64,000 nucleotides of DNA from Rhizobium ruizarguesonis (lineage in GTDB: Bacteria > Pseudomonadota > Alphaproteobacteria > Rhizobiales > Rhizobiaceae): NCBI RefSeq assembly GCF_012349115.1, contig NZ_PQIG01000122.1, forward strand, positions 62,001 through 126,000, in the 5' to 3' direction. Below, piece after piece: positions 1-8,764 of this stretch. Each line of letters starts with the position of its first letter. Position 1 is the stretch's first letter. Below the pieces are notes generated by a model. That model did no database searches. It was given only the letters and a program-made list of their open reading frames with translations, and was not told where the DNA came from. Made by a program: the position numbers and the translations under genes.

Positions 1-558
1 ACGCTCGACGGGCAAAACATTCACGCCGCCATGCGGGCAAAAGAACTCAATGCGCTGCGCAGCCGGATCGGCTTCGTATTCCAGAACTTCAACCTGTTTC
101 CGCACCTTTCGGTGGTCGAAAACGTGTCGATGTCGCCGATCCGGGTGAAAGGCGTGGCGCCGGATGTTGCCGAGGACAAGGCCCTCAAGCTTCTCGATCG
201 GGTTGGTCTCGCCGACAAGGCGCGGGCCTATCCCGGTCAACTCTCGGGCGGCCAGCAGCAGCGGGTGGCAATCGCCCGCGCCCTTGCCATGGAACCGCCG
301 GTGATGCTGTTCGACGAGCCGACCAGCGCGCTCGATCCTGAAATGGTCGGCGAAGTGCTGGCCGTCATGAAGAGCCTGGCGTCGGAAGGCATGACCATGC
401 TCTGCGTCACCCACGAAATGGGTTTCGCGCGCGACGTCGCGGATCGGGTCTGGTTCATCGATGCCGGCCAGATCCTCGAAATGGCGACCCCCGAGGAATT
501 CTTCAACAATCCGAGCCATCCCCGTGCGCAGCGTTTCCTCGCTGATCTCAGGCATTGA
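1..558 (+). CDS. Amino-acid ABC transporter ATP-binding protein (5' truncated by window edge)
   Basis: The reading frame is open from base 1, so the start and the Walker A motif lie before the window. The remaining 185 residues show the Q-loop (FQNFNLFPH), the ABC signature LSGGQQQR, Walker B (VMLFDEP) followed by TSALDPE, and the H-loop (VTHEM). This set is typical of the HisP/GlnQ family that energises polar amino-acid import at the inner membrane. The gene is followed 31 bases later by a family 3 binding protein, so the two are surely one transport operon with permeases further left. The amino acid transported cannot be read from this part. Confidence 0.93.
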   Translation, partial: TLDGQNIHAAMRAKELNALRSRIGFVFQNFNLFPHLSVVENVSMSPIRVKGVAPDVAEDKALKLLDRVGLADKARAYPGQLSGGQQQRVAIARALAMEPPVMLFDEPTSALDPEMVGEVLAVMKSLASEGMTMLCVTHEMGFARDVADRVWFIDAGQILEMATPEEFFNNPSHPRAQRFLADLRH

Positions 559-589
559 TACCAACCACCAAAAACAAAGGAGAACAGCA

Positions 590-1426
590 ATGAACTGGAA
601 ATGCCTAACCCTCACCGTCGCATTTGCCGGCATGGCGGCCGCCGTGCCCGCAAAAGCCGATCAGCTCGACAACATCATCTCAGCGAAAACCCTGCGTTGC
701 GCGACTTTCGCTGACGTTCCTCCCTTTGCCTCGCCCGATCCGAAGACCCGCGAAATGGCCGGTTTCGACGTCGATCTCTGCGGCGCCATCGCCAAGGAAC
801 TGGGCGTCAAGGCTGAAATCAAGCCGGTTTCGGTCGAGGCCCGCGTGCCCGAGGTCAAGCTCGGCCGCGTCGACATCACCGTTGCCAACCTTGCCTATAC
901 TCTGAGCCGCGCCGAGCAGATCCAGTTCAGCGATCCCTATTATCTCGCCAAGGAAATGCTGATCGTGCCGGCGGATGATGCCGGCAAGAAGAAGGCCGAT
1001 TATGCGGGCCAGCGCATCGCTTCGACCAAAGGTTCGACCTCCGAGATGTCGATCAAGCTCAACAAATCCGACCCACTGACCTTCCAGGATACCGCCTCGG
1101 CCTATCTCGCCGTCCAGCAGGGCAAGGCGCGCGGCATGGTGGCCAACACCATGACGACGACCAAGTTCGTCAATGAATCGAAGAGCAAGGGCAAGGAAAT
1201 GCGGATGATCGAGGAGCCGATGCTGTACCAGCCGATCGGCATCGGCATGGCCAAGGATCAGCCGGCGCTGACCGCCAAGATCAATGAGATCCTTCGCAAG
1301 CTCGACACATCGGGCGAGATCAACAACATCTGGGACAAGTGGCTCGGCCCGAATACCGAATACAAGATGACGCGCACCGACAAGGTCGTATCGCTCTCGG
1401 AACTGAAGTTCGACCCGATCCCTTAA
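590..1426 (+). CDS. Amino-acid ABC transporter substrate-binding protein (family 3)
   Basis: This encodes a periplasmic binding protein of 278 residues with an N-terminal signal peptide (cleavage expected after AKA, near residue 23). The mature part opens with LRCATFADVPPFA and continues with MAGFDVDLCGAIAKELG, the usual start of SBP_bac_3 domains that bind polar amino acids. I chose the ATG at 590 because AAAGGAGA precedes it and the signal peptide begins there; a longer frame upstream overlaps the ATPase gene and has no such features. It pairs with the preceding ATPase. Ligand identity is unknown. A stem-loop follows the gene. Confidence 0.92.
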   Translation: MNWKCLTLTVAFAGMAAAVPAKADQLDNIISAKTLRCATFADVPPFASPDPKTREMAGFDVDLCGAIAKELGVKAEIKPVSVEARVPEVKLGRVDITVANLAYTLSRAEQIQFSDPYYLAKEMLIVPADDAGKKKADYAGQRIASTKGSTSEMSIKLNKSDPLTFQDTASAYLAVQQGKARGMVANTMTTTKFVNESKSKGKEMRMIEEPMLYQPIGIGMAKDQPALTAKINEILRKLDTSGEINNIWDKWLGPNTEYKMTRTDKVVSLSELKFDPIP

Positions 1427-1466
1427 GACCTCGGCGTCTTCCAATGACGATATCCAAACGAAATCA

Positions 1467-1489
1467 GACGGCGGGACACGCCCGCCGTC
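1467..1489 (+). terminator. Intercistronic stem-loop after the binding-protein gene
   Basis: A perfect 9-bp stem (GACGGCGGG with CCCGCCGTC) and a 5-base loop lie between the binding-protein gene and the RraA-like gene. There is no T-run behind it on the plus strand, so it is more likely an mRNA-stabilising or attenuating hairpin than a full terminator. Confidence 0.55.
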
Positions 1490-1510
1490 GGCCAAAAATG
1501 GGAGGTATCC

Positions 1511-2185
1511 GTGATCCATATTAAAGATATTGCCGAACGGCCAAGCAAAGCCGATATCGACGCCGTTTCCAAATTTTCGCCCGCGACGATCCACGAAGCC
1601 CAAGGGCGCCGCGGAGCCCTTTCCTCCCGCCTCAAGCCCGTCGACTACCGCATGAAACTGTGCGGTCCGGCCTTCACGGTGAAATGCGCGCCGCGTGACA
1701 ACATCATGCTGCAACTCGCCATCAACTACGCAAAGCCGGGCGATATCATCGTCGTATCGGCGGGCGAATACGAAGAGGCCGGATCCTTCGGCGATGTGCT
1801 TGCCAATGCCTGCCTTGCAAAGGGCATCGGCGGTCTCGTGACCGACACCGGCGTGCGCGACACGCTTCAACTGAGAGAACTCGGTTTCCCGGTCTTCTCG
1901 CTCAGCGTCTGCATCAAGGGGACGGTGAAGGAAACCATTGCGGCGGTGAACGACACGATCATCGTCGGCGGCGAAATCATCCATCCCGGCGACATCATCG
2001 CCGGTGATGCCGACGGCCTGGTGGTCGTGCGTCGCCAGGAAGCGCAGGAAGTCGCCAGGCTGTCACAGACCCGCGAAGATGCCGAGGCCGGCTATATCGC
2101 GGCATATAAGCAGGGCAAATCGGTCATCGAGGTCAGCAATCTCGAACCGGTGCTGAAAGCCAAGGGCCTCGTCGTCGACATCTGA
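1511..2185 (+). CDS. RraA/HMG-aldolase family protein (4-carboxy-4-hydroxy-2-oxoadipate aldolase-like)
   Basis: This 224-residue protein belongs to the RraA-like/class II pyruvate aldolase family. The key stretch TDTGVRD (about residues 121-127) carries the Arg-Asp pair that in 4-hydroxy-4-methyl-2-oxoglutarate/CHA aldolases binds substrate and metal; GSFGD earlier fits the same fold. Such enzymes cleave 4-hydroxy-2-ketoacids to pyruvate and often decarboxylate oxaloacetate; RraA itself lacks catalysis and inhibits RNase E. With the Arg-Asp pair present I favour the enzyme. Translation starts at GTG 1511 behind GGAGGT. It follows the amino-acid transporter after 84 bases and a hairpin, so the transported compound may feed a 4-hydroxy-2-ketoacid; that link is inference. 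Confidence 0.82.
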   Translation: MIHIKDIAERPSKADIDAVSKFSPATIHEAQGRRGALSSRLKPVDYRMKLCGPAFTVKCAPRDNIMLQLAINYAKPGDIIVVSAGEYEEAGSFGDVLANACLAKGIGGLVTDTGVRDTLQLRELGFPVFSLSVCIKGTVKETIAAVNDTIIVGGEIIHPGDIIAGDADGLVVVRRQEAQEVARLSQTREDAEAGYIAAYKQGKSVIEVSNLEPVLKAKGLVVDI

Positions 2186-2220
2186 CGCGACACCGCAATA
2201 GCTGTCAGCCCTGCCACTTT

Positions 2221-2255
2221 ATAGGGCGGCTGGCCTTTCCGGCCAGCCGCCCTAT
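2221..2255. terminator. Bidirectional hairpin between convergent genes
   Basis: A perfect 15-bp stem beginning ATAGGGCGGC, with loop TTTCC, fills the gap between the RraA-like gene and the convergent LacI regulator. The position between two gene ends supports a shared terminator. A long T-run is absent on both sides. Confidence 0.7.
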
Positions 2256-2269
2256 GCAAACCGGACGGT

Positions 2270-3304
2270 TCAAACGCTTTCGGGCGTAATCGTTTCAAAG
2301 GGAACCACGCGCTGAAGGATTGTTGTGCTGTCGCGGTGTTCCAGCGCGGCGATCATCGTCGCGATCAATTCGTCCGATATCTGATCCAGCGGATGGCACA
2401 ATGCCGCCATGATCAGGCCTTCCGTCAAGCCCTTGCGCGTTTCCGGGCCGATGTCGCGGCAGACGACCCTGACCTTATCCCGCTTTTCGACGGGTGCCTC
2501 GCGAAGAGCACGCAGCACGCCGGAAATCCCCCCTCCGACAATGAAAATGCCTCTGAGGTCATCGAGTTCGGAAAGCAGCTGGCTGACGATCCGGTAGGCT
2601 TCCTGCGGCTCCTCATGTGTCGGTCTGCTGTCGTCAACCTGAAGATGGGGCGCGTGCTCGCGCATATAGGATCGAAAGCTCGCATCGGAGACATCCTGGC
2701 ACTGATAACGATGATTGCCGATGAATACGGCGATCCGGCCGGGCATCGGCGTGGTCTGAGCCAGAAACCATGCGGCGGTCCGCCCGAGTTTCCAATTGTC
2801 GGTGCCGACGAAGCCGGCGCGATCCCGGGCGGACTGATCGGTTATATAGGCAACAACCGGCTTCCCCCTCTCCCTGAGCGATTGGATGGTCTGCCCGATC
2901 AACGGGTGGTCACCCGCAATGACAGCAACTGCATCACAGCGTTTGCCAAGCGCTTCGAGACGATCTGCAATATTTTGTGGCTCGAGGACATCGACGAAAT
3001 CGACCACAGCCACGACTTTCTCGTGCTGGCGTCTCGCGGCCGCCTCGGTGATCTTGGAGCCGAACAGCCGGTAGAGCTCACGGCTCGACTGCTGGAGAAG
3101 GAAGCCGAAACGATAATTCGGCAGGAGCCGCTGCCTGCGGTCCTCGATCACGCCACGGCCATAAAATCCAATCTCTTCCGCGGCATTTTGCACCCTCTCG
3201 ATGGTTTCCGCACGCACTGCGCCGGTACCTCCGAGGATGCGGTTGACCGTGGCGATGCTGACGCCGGACGCCTGGGCAAGGTCGGCAATGGTTGGCCTCT
3301 TCAT
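2270..3304 (-). CDS. LacI-family transcriptional regulator
   Basis: This encodes 344 residues with an N-terminal LacI helix-turn-helix (TIADLAQASGVSIATVNRILGG) and a periplasmic-binding-protein-like effector domain. The ATG at 3304 places the HTH at the usual position directly after the start; longer starts would add an unusual tail. It is transcribed away from the sugar/cyclitol ABC operon beginning at 3471, which makes it the likely local repressor of that operon. The HTH has Ala-Thr-Val-Asn-Arg in the recognition helix. The effector is unknown, presumably the transported sugar or cyclitol or a derivative. Confidence 0.9.
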   Translation of the reverse strand: MKRPTIADLAQASGVSIATVNRILGGTGAVRAETIERVQNAAEEIGFYGRGVIEDRRQRLLPNYRFGFLLQQSSRELYRLFGSKITEAAARRQHEKVVAVVDFVDVLEPQNIADRLEALGKRCDAVAVIAGDHPLIGQTIQSLRERGKPVVAYITDQSARDRAGFVGTDNWKLGRTAAWFLAQTTPMPGRIAVFIGNHRYQCQDVSDASFRSYMREHAPHLQVDDSRPTHEEPQEAYRIVSQLLSELDDLRGIFIVGGGISGVLRALREAPVEKRDKVRVVCRDIGPETRKGLTEGLIMAALCHPLDQISDELIATMIAALEHRDSTTILQRVVPFETITPESV

Positions 3305-3310
3305 GATATA

Positions 3311-3356
3311 TTTCATTCCATTTTTGGATGAAATGAAATGATACATTAATTTCATC
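3311..3356. promoter_or_regulatory. Candidate LacI-type operators in divergent promoter region
   Basis: The AT-rich gap between the LacI gene and the importer operon holds overlapping inverted repeats. GATGAAAT at 3327-3334 pairs with ATTTCATC at 3349-3356; TGAAAT at 3334-3339 pairs with ATTTCA at 3349-3354; TTTCATTCCA (from 3311) nearly mirrors TGGATGAAA. They overlap the start region of the regulator gene, as autoregulatory sites would. Which repeat is bound is not decidable by eye. Confidence 0.45.
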
Positions 3357-3470
3357 AAAACGCAATAGGCATTCCATTTTCAGCGATCCGTTGATACAAA
3401 TATTCCAGCGAGTTGGGAGCCTTGCTTTGAGGAATTGTTACTCTCGACCGCCTTTTTGGGAGGAAATCAC

Positions 3471-4445
3471 ATGAGTTTTTCAATGCGCGCCGTACGCGGG
3501 CTGCTGGCTGGCGCTGTTTTGGTTCTTGGCGCTTCTTCTGTCATGGCCGCGAATATTGCTGTCGTCGGCGGCAAGACCGACGACGAATTCTGGAGCCGTA
3601 TCAAGAAGGGCGTCGATGACGCCCGGCTCGTCGTCGAGAAGAATGGCGGCTCCGTCAGCTATCTGCAGCTGCAGACCTACGACAATCTCGGGCCTGACGC
3701 CGCCCAGCTCGTCCGCACGGCCATCAGCCAGGGCGTGACCGGTATCGTGGTGCCCGACTGGGTGCCCGAGGCAGAAGACGAGGCCATCAAGGCTGCCGTC
3801 GCCGCGGGCATCAAAGTTATCCTGATGAATGCCGGCAACATCGACAAAGCGCGCGAGCTTGGCGCGATCAACTATGTCGGCTCTGATGAATACACGGCCG
3901 GCAAGGCAGGCGGCGAATATTTCGCATCCAAGGGTGCGAAAAATGTCATTTGCGTCAACACGCTCCCGGGTGCGGCAAACCAGGAGGCCCGTTGCAAGGG
4001 TGTCATCGACGGCATTACCGGAAAGGGCGGTGCCGGCAAGCAGCTGCCCTTGCCGGCGACCAGCTTCGGTGATCAGACGGCAATCGCCGAAGCCGTCAAG
4101 GCGACACTGCTCCAGGACGACACCATCGACGGCGTCCTCAATGTTGGGGCTTCCGACGCTGATGCGGCTGCAAGCGGGATCGCTCAGGCGAACAAAGTCG
4201 GCAAGGTTGCGCATGGCACCTTCGACCTGAACGCCTCGGGGCTTGCCCGCATCAAGGACGGTTCGCAGACCTTTGCAATCGACCAGCAGCCTTACCTGCA
4301 GTCGCTGCTGGGGGTTTCGCTTCTCGCCGCGCATATCGACTACGGCACCAACCTGCCGACCGCACCGGTGCTGACCGGCCCGGGCATTGTCGATGCGTCG
4401 AACATCGACGCCACCCTGGCCGGCGTCAAGGAAGGCGCTCGCTGA
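3471..4445 (+). CDS. Sugar/cyclitol ABC transporter substrate-binding protein (type I periplasmic fold)
   Basis: This is a 324-residue periplasmic protein with a signal peptide ending near VMA (residue 27). The mature protein reads IAVVGGKTDDEFWSRIKKGV, then the hinge and NYVGSDEYTAGKAGGEYF segments typical of the ribose/fructose-binding (Peripla_BP_4) family. ATG 3471 is preceded by GGGAGG. It is the first gene of a BCA-ordered operon (binding protein, permease, single-domain ATPase), the arrangement of the FrcBCA fructose transporter of rhizobia. Given the IolH, IolC and IolD genes downstream, an inositol isomer or derivative is a reasonable ligand, but this is inferred from context only. 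Confidence 0.9.
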   Translation: MSFSMRAVRGLLAGAVLVLGASSVMAANIAVVGGKTDDEFWSRIKKGVDDARLVVEKNGGSVSYLQLQTYDNLGPDAAQLVRTAISQGVTGIVVPDWVPEAEDEAIKAAVAAGIKVILMNAGNIDKARELGAINYVGSDEYTAGKAGGEYFASKGAKNVICVNTLPGAANQEARCKGVIDGITGKGGAGKQLPLPATSFGDQTAIAEAVKATLLQDDTIDGVLNVGASDADAAASGIAQANKVGKVAHGTFDLNASGLARIKDGSQTFAIDQQPYLQSLLGVSLLAAHIDYGTNLPTAPVLTGPGIVDASNIDATLAGVKEGAR

Positions 4446-4465
4446 TCGTTCGAAACGGGCTCCGG

Positions 4466-4520
4466 CCCGCGGGATATCCGCGGGTCGAAGTTTATCGAGC
4501 GTGCGGACAACCGCGTCCGC
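4466..4520 (+). terminator. Two intercistronic stem-loops after the binding-protein gene
   Basis: CCCGCGG (4466-4472) pairs with CCGCGGG (4478-4484), and GCGGAC (4503-4508) pairs with GTCCGC (4515-4520). There is no T-run. Such hairpins between binding-protein and permease genes commonly raise binding-protein mRNA relative to the membrane parts. Confidence 0.5.
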
Positions 4521-4556
4521 GCGCCTGGAGATTCACGCCCAAACTGGGGTAGGCAT

Positions 4557-5555
4557 ATGAACAATCTTTCATTCGGCAACCTGTTGCGCCGTCCCGAGGC
4601 GGGTGCATTCCTCGGACTTGTCGGCGTCCTCGTGTTCTTCGTCGTATTCGGCAGCACCAAGTTCCTGGAGCCCGCCGGCGCCGCAAGCTGGCTCAACGTC
4701 GCCGCTAATCTCGGCATTATCGCTCTTCCCATCGGACTTTTGATGATCGCAGGCGATCTCGACATTTCGATTGGCGCGATGATCCCCGCCGGCTCCATGA
4801 CGGTTGCGGTCCTGTCGGGCTACTACGATCTTCCCATGTGGGTCGGAATGCTCGGTGCGCTTGCCTTCGGCCTCATCGTCGGGCTGGTCAACGGCTACCT
4901 CGTCGTGCACACGGCCGTGCCTTCGCTGATCGTAACGCTCGGCACCCTCTTTGCTGTACAGGGCCTGATGCTTGGCACCTCGGTTCTCGTCACCGGCACC
5001 ACGAGCGTGGCGCTGACGGCCGACCCCTGGGCAAAGTTCCTTTTCGGGCAGTTCCTGGCCGGGTCGTTTCAGGTGATCATTCTGTGGTGGGTGGCCATCA
5101 CCGCGATCTTCATCTTCTTCATTCACTTCTCGCCTTACGGGAACTGGATTTTCGCGATGGGCGGAGACAAGGTCAGTGCCCGCAACGCCGGCATTCCGAC
5201 GACCCGTCTGACGATGGTCCTCTTCGTCCTCTCGGCGATGAGCGCGTCCTTCGTCGGCATGTGTCAGGCCATCCTGTTCAATTCCGCGCAGGTTTCGGGC
5301 GGAATGACGTTCATCTTCAACTCGATCATCTCGGTCGTCGTCGGAGGTGTGCTGCTGACCGGAGGGTTCGGGTCGGTGATCGGGATCTTCTTCGGCACGA
5401 TCACCTTCGCCGTCGTCAACCAAGGCATCTATTTCACGACCTTCGACCGCAATTGGTCGAGCCTGATCATCGGCGTGATGCTGCTCGTGGCCGTCCTCAT
5501 GAACAATACGTTCCGCCAGATGGCGCTGACCTATTCACCCAAGAAGAAGAAGTGA
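4557..5555 (+). CDS. Sugar ABC transporter permease (FrcC/RbsC type)
   Basis: This is a hydrophobic protein of 332 residues with about eight to ten membrane segments. The GDLDISIGAMIPAGSM stretch near residue 66 is the conserved region of ribose-type (CUT2, BPD_transp_2) permeases, and the later segment NAGIPTTRLTM matches the cytoplasmic loop that contacts the ATPase. It lies 111 bases after the binding protein and 10 bases before the ATPase gene. The C terminus is a basic tail of lysines. It forms the channel of the importer in the inner membrane. Confidence 0.92.
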   Translation: MNNLSFGNLLRRPEAGAFLGLVGVLVFFVVFGSTKFLEPAGAASWLNVAANLGIIALPIGLLMIAGDLDISIGAMIPAGSMTVAVLSGYYDLPMWVGMLGALAFGLIVGLVNGYLVVHTAVPSLIVTLGTLFAVQGLMLGTSVLVTGTTSVALTADPWAKFLFGQFLAGSFQVIILWWVAITAIFIFFIHFSPYGNWIFAMGGDKVSARNAGIPTTRLTMVLFVLSAMSASFVGMCQAILFNSAQVSGGMTFIFNSIISVVVGGVLLTGGFGSVIGIFFGTITFAVVNQGIYFTTFDRNWSSLIIGVMLLVAVLMNNTFRQMALTYSPKKKK

Positions 5556-5565
5556 GAGCTGAGAC

Positions 5566-6378
5566 ATGGCTGGCCCAATTCTTGAACTTGAAAACGTCAA
5601 CAAGTCCTTCGGCCCGATCGATGTGCTCTACGACATCACATTGAGCGTCCATCCCGGTGAAGTGCTTTGCCTGCTGGGTGACAACGGTGCGGGAAAGTCC
5701 ACCCTGATCAAGACCTTTGCCGGTGTCTACAAGCCGACGAGCGGCGCGGTGAAGTTCGAAGGCCGGCCGATCGTCTTCCAGAATCCGCGCGAAGCCGCAG
5801 ACCTCGGCATTGCAACGGTTCATCAGTTCGGCGGCACCTTTCCGCTGATGAGCATCGGCCGTTCGTTCTTCGTGGGGCGGGAGCTGACCAAGGGCTTCGG
5901 CCCGTTCAAAATCTACGACCGCAAAGCCGCAAATGAAATCGCGGTCAAGGCCGTGCGCGAGTTCGGCATTACCCGCATCGACGATGGCGATCGCCTGATC
6001 GGCGGCCTGTCGGGCGGGGAGCGGCAATCCCTGGCAATCGCCCGAGCCGTCCACTTCGGCGCCCGGGTGCTGATCCTCGACGAGCCGACCGCCGCTCTCG
6101 GCGTCAAGGAGGCGGCGCATGTGCTGCGTATCGTCCTGGAAGCGCGCCGTCGCGGCCTCGCCGTCATTTTCATCACTCACAACGTCATTCACGCCATGAC
6201 GGTGGGAGACCACTTCGCGGTGCTCATCAAGGGTGCGAAGGCGGCCGACTTCCGCAAGGGTGAAAAGACGCGCGAAGAGATTACCGACCTGATGGCAGGA
6301 GGCGAGGCCATGGCCGAACTCGAAGCCGAAATCGAAGCGTACTCGACAGCGCATAGCGGACATCCCCCACCGGTCTGA
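5566..6378 (+). CDS. Sugar ABC transporter ATP-binding protein, single nucleotide-binding domain (FrcA type)
   Basis: This is a 270-residue ATPase with Walker A GDNGAGKST (near residue 41), signature LSGGERQSLAIARA, Walker B VLILDEPTAALG and H-loop ITHNV. Most ribose-type importers use a duplicated ATPase of about 500 residues; this one has a single domain like rhizobial FrcA, so the working transporter should contain two copies. It completes the importer begun at 3471. The two other CUT2 systems in this window (20480 and 50717) use the long duplicated form, which separates their ancestry from this one. Confidence 0.92.
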   Translation: MAGPILELENVNKSFGPIDVLYDITLSVHPGEVLCLLGDNGAGKSTLIKTFAGVYKPTSGAVKFEGRPIVFQNPREAADLGIATVHQFGGTFPLMSIGRSFFVGRELTKGFGPFKIYDRKAANEIAVKAVREFGITRIDDGDRLIGGLSGGERQSLAIARAVHFGARVLILDEPTAALGVKEAAHVLRIVLEARRRGLAVIFITHNVIHAMTVGDHFAVLIKGAKAADFRKGEKTREEITDLMAGGEAMAELEAEIEAYSTAHSGHPPPV

Positions 6379-6470
6379 TCGACCGTCGCCGCGGATGAAC
6401 TCCAGAAACTCTAAAGAGCTCGCCTACCCCGGCGGGATGGCCCAGCACAATCATCGGACGGGTAACAGCC

Positions 6471-7376
6471 ATGAAGATTGCAATCGACCCCTTTATGCAT
6501 CGCCACCTCTCACTCGAAGAATTGCCCTCGAAAGTGGCTGAACTCGGATACGAGTGGATAGAGCTCAGCCCGCGGGCTGATTTTCTCGAGTGGTTCAAGG
6601 CGCCGCGCGTGTTTCCGGCCCGCGCCAAGGCATTCAAGAAAGCGCTTTCCGATGCAAATGTCGGCATTGCCTCGATCCTGCCGATGTACCGGTGGGCCTC
6701 GAACGATGAAAACGAGCGGCAAGCTGCCGTCAAGCACTGGAAGCGCGCCATCGAGATCAGTGTCGAACTCGGCGTCGACACGATGAACTCGGAATTCGGC
6801 CGCGGGCCCCATCCGGACAAGGGTTCGTGCTACTGCTGCCATACCGGTTCCATGATCGAGGCCTGCGAAGACGCCTGGTGGCGCTCGATGGAAGAATTGG
6901 TGCCGATCTTTGAAAAGGAAGGCATCAACCTGCACGTCGAACCGCATCCCGAGGATTGGTGCGAAACCTTGCAGCCGGCGCTCGATATCATCAGGACGGT
7001 CAACTCGAAGAACGTCAAGTTCCTCTATTGCGCGCCGCATACCTTCTACTTCGGCGATGATACCAAGGCGATGCTCCGGGAAGCAAAGGACGTGCTCGCC
7101 CATGTCCATGTCGGCGACACTTTCAATCACAAGGCCTCTTCGGGGCTCCGCTACATCCTCAACCCTCCGGGCACGCAGGCCAGGGTGCATCAGCACCTGA
7201 ACATCGGCCAGGGCGAGGTTCCCTGGGAAGACTTCTTCAGCACGCTGGCGGAGATCGGGTTCGACGGCATCATGACCGCATGCGTCTTCGCCTGGGAGGA
7301 CAAGGCCGACCACTCCGGCAAGTTCATGCGCGCCGAAATGCAGCGCTTTGTCGACAAATATTGGACCGCGAAATAA
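6471..7376 (+). CDS. IolH-like sugar phosphate isomerase/epimerase (TIM barrel)
   Basis: This 301-residue protein is of the xylose-isomerase-like TIM-barrel superfamily (AP_endonuc_2). The opening MKIAIDPFMHRHLSLEEL, the phrase AIEISVELGVDTMNSEFGRG and the end NPPGTQARVHQHLNIGQGEV strongly recall IolH of the inositol operons of Bacillus and other bacteria, from memory rather than from a search. Metal ligands are probably Glu and His residues in NLHVEPHPEDW and HVHVGDTF. IolH has no settled reaction. An insertion rich in cysteine (CYCCHTGSM) before the SMEELVPIF helix is a noticeable difference from the Bacillus form as I remember it. It sits 92 bases after the importer. Confidence 0.78.
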   Translation: MKIAIDPFMHRHLSLEELPSKVAELGYEWIELSPRADFLEWFKAPRVFPARAKAFKKALSDANVGIASILPMYRWASNDENERQAAVKHWKRAIEISVELGVDTMNSEFGRGPHPDKGSCYCCHTGSMIEACEDAWWRSMEELVPIFEKEGINLHVEPHPEDWCETLQPALDIIRTVNSKNVKFLYCAPHTFYFGDDTKAMLREAKDVLAHVHVGDTFNHKASSGLRYILNPPGTQARVHQHLNIGQGEVPWEDFFSTLAEIGFDGIMTACVFAWEDKADHSGKFMRAEMQRFVDKYWTAK

Positions 7377-7494
7377 CGCGCGATGCCCCTCTAGCGGTTC
7401 GCCATGCAGCCAGGCGATTGGCGCAAGCGACCGCGACCGGGGTTCTGCCCGGAACGCTCAAACATCACAGACATCATTCCTGGAAGGACAGAAG

Positions 7495-8667
7495 ATGATC
7501 AACGGAGAAAGATCCATCGAGCGCCCCCTGCGTTGGGGCATGGTCGGCGGCGGCCGCACCGGGCAGGTGGGCTACAAGCATAGAACCGGCGCCCAGCGGG
7601 ACGGCACCTACCGGCTCATCTGCGGAGCCTTCGATCTCGACGCCGAGCGTGGACGCGACTTCGGCACGCAGATCGGCGTTACTGCGGACAGGTGCTATGG
7701 CGACTATAAGGAACTGATCGCCAAGGAGGCCGGGCGTGAGGACGGCGTCGAGGTCGTCTCGATCGCCACGCCGAACTTCACCCATTACGAGATCACCAAG
7801 GCGTGCCTCGAAGCCGATCTTCACGTGATCTGCGAAAAGCCGCTGTTCTTCACCGTCGCCGAATGCGACGAGGTCGCCAGGCTGGCGAAAGAGAAGGGCC
7901 TGATCGTCGGTGTCACCTACGGCTTCACCGGCCATCCGCTGGTTCACCAGATGGCGGCGATGGTCAAGAAGGGCATGCTCGGCGATATCCGTATCGTCGA
8001 CATGCAATATACCCACGGCTTTAACGCGGGCGACGATGTCGGCGCCGGCGAAGCCTTGAAATGGCGCACCAATCCCAAGACGGCTGGCCCGACCTTCGTT
8101 CTGGGCGATATCGGCACGCACCTCTACTATCTCTCCGAAGTGGTGCTGCCGCAAATGAAGATCGAAAAGCTGCTCTGCGACCGCAAGGCCTTCATTCCGA
8201 CCCGTGCGCCGCTGGAAGACCACGCGACCGTTCTCATGCATTACGACAACGGCGCCCGCGGCCGTCTCTGGGTATCCTCGGTGAATGCCGGGAATATGGG
8301 TTCGCAGCGCTACCGTTTCGTCGGCTCCAAGGCCTCCGTCGAATGGTCCGATTCCCACCCCGACCAGCTGATTTACGAGGTACAGGGTGAACCGAACCGC
8401 ACCTTGCATCACGGCATGCCCTACCTCGAAGAGGAAAGCCTCGCCTACGATCGCATGGGCGCGCTGCACACCGAAGGCCTCGGCGACAGCTGGGCGAACA
8501 TCTACCTCTGGATCGCGAAGGCGATCGACGCAAAACGCCGCGGCGACGAGGCATTCCTCAAGGGCCATCATTATCCCGGCATCGAAGCCGGCACCGAAGG
8601 TGTGCGCTGGCTGGAAAACTGCGTCCGCTCGGCAGACGCAGGTTCGGCCTGGGTCGAGTTCGAGTGA
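7495..8667 (+). CDS. Gfo/Idh/MocA-family NAD(P)-dependent dehydrogenase
   Basis: This encodes 390 residues. The N-terminal Rossmann fold shows GMVGGGRTGQVG and the EKPLF motif characteristic of this family; the C-terminal alpha/beta domain contains GDIGTHLYYL, supplying the likely catalytic Asp and His. Family members oxidise inositols, sugars or sugar acids. In this operon it is the obvious candidate for the entry oxidation of the imported cyclitol or sugar, in place of a classical IolG. The start at ATG 7495 follows GGAAGGA; the open frame extends further left without a good ribosome site. Confidence 0.87.
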   Translation: MINGERSIERPLRWGMVGGGRTGQVGYKHRTGAQRDGTYRLICGAFDLDAERGRDFGTQIGVTADRCYGDYKELIAKEAGREDGVEVVSIATPNFTHYEITKACLEADLHVICEKPLFFTVAECDEVARLAKEKGLIVGVTYGFTGHPLVHQMAAMVKKGMLGDIRIVDMQYTHGFNAGDDVGAGEALKWRTNPKTAGPTFVLGDIGTHLYYLSEVVLPQMKIEKLLCDRKAFIPTRAPLEDHATVLMHYDNGARGRLWVSSVNAGNMGSQRYRFVGSKASVEWSDSHPDQLIYEVQGEPNRTLHHGMPYLEEESLAYDRMGALHTEGLGDSWANIYLWIAKAIDAKRRGDEAFLKGHHYPGIEAGTEGVRWLENCVRSADAGSAWVEFE

Positions 8668-8764
8668 TCGATCAGGGGGCGCGTCGGATCTCCTCCATCC
8701 TCCTCCCAGGCGCGTCCCCGACACCCTCTTTTAGCCCGGCACTCTCTTTTAGAAAGACAATGAT

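Noticed and set aside
680-1984. 434-codon open frame on the minus strand
   Set aside because: It lies antisense to the binding-protein and RraA-like genes, has no family resemblance and reflects third-position GC bias.
2336-3331. 331-codon open frame on the plus strand
   Set aside because: It is the antisense shadow of the LacI gene; no ribosome site or recognisable domain.
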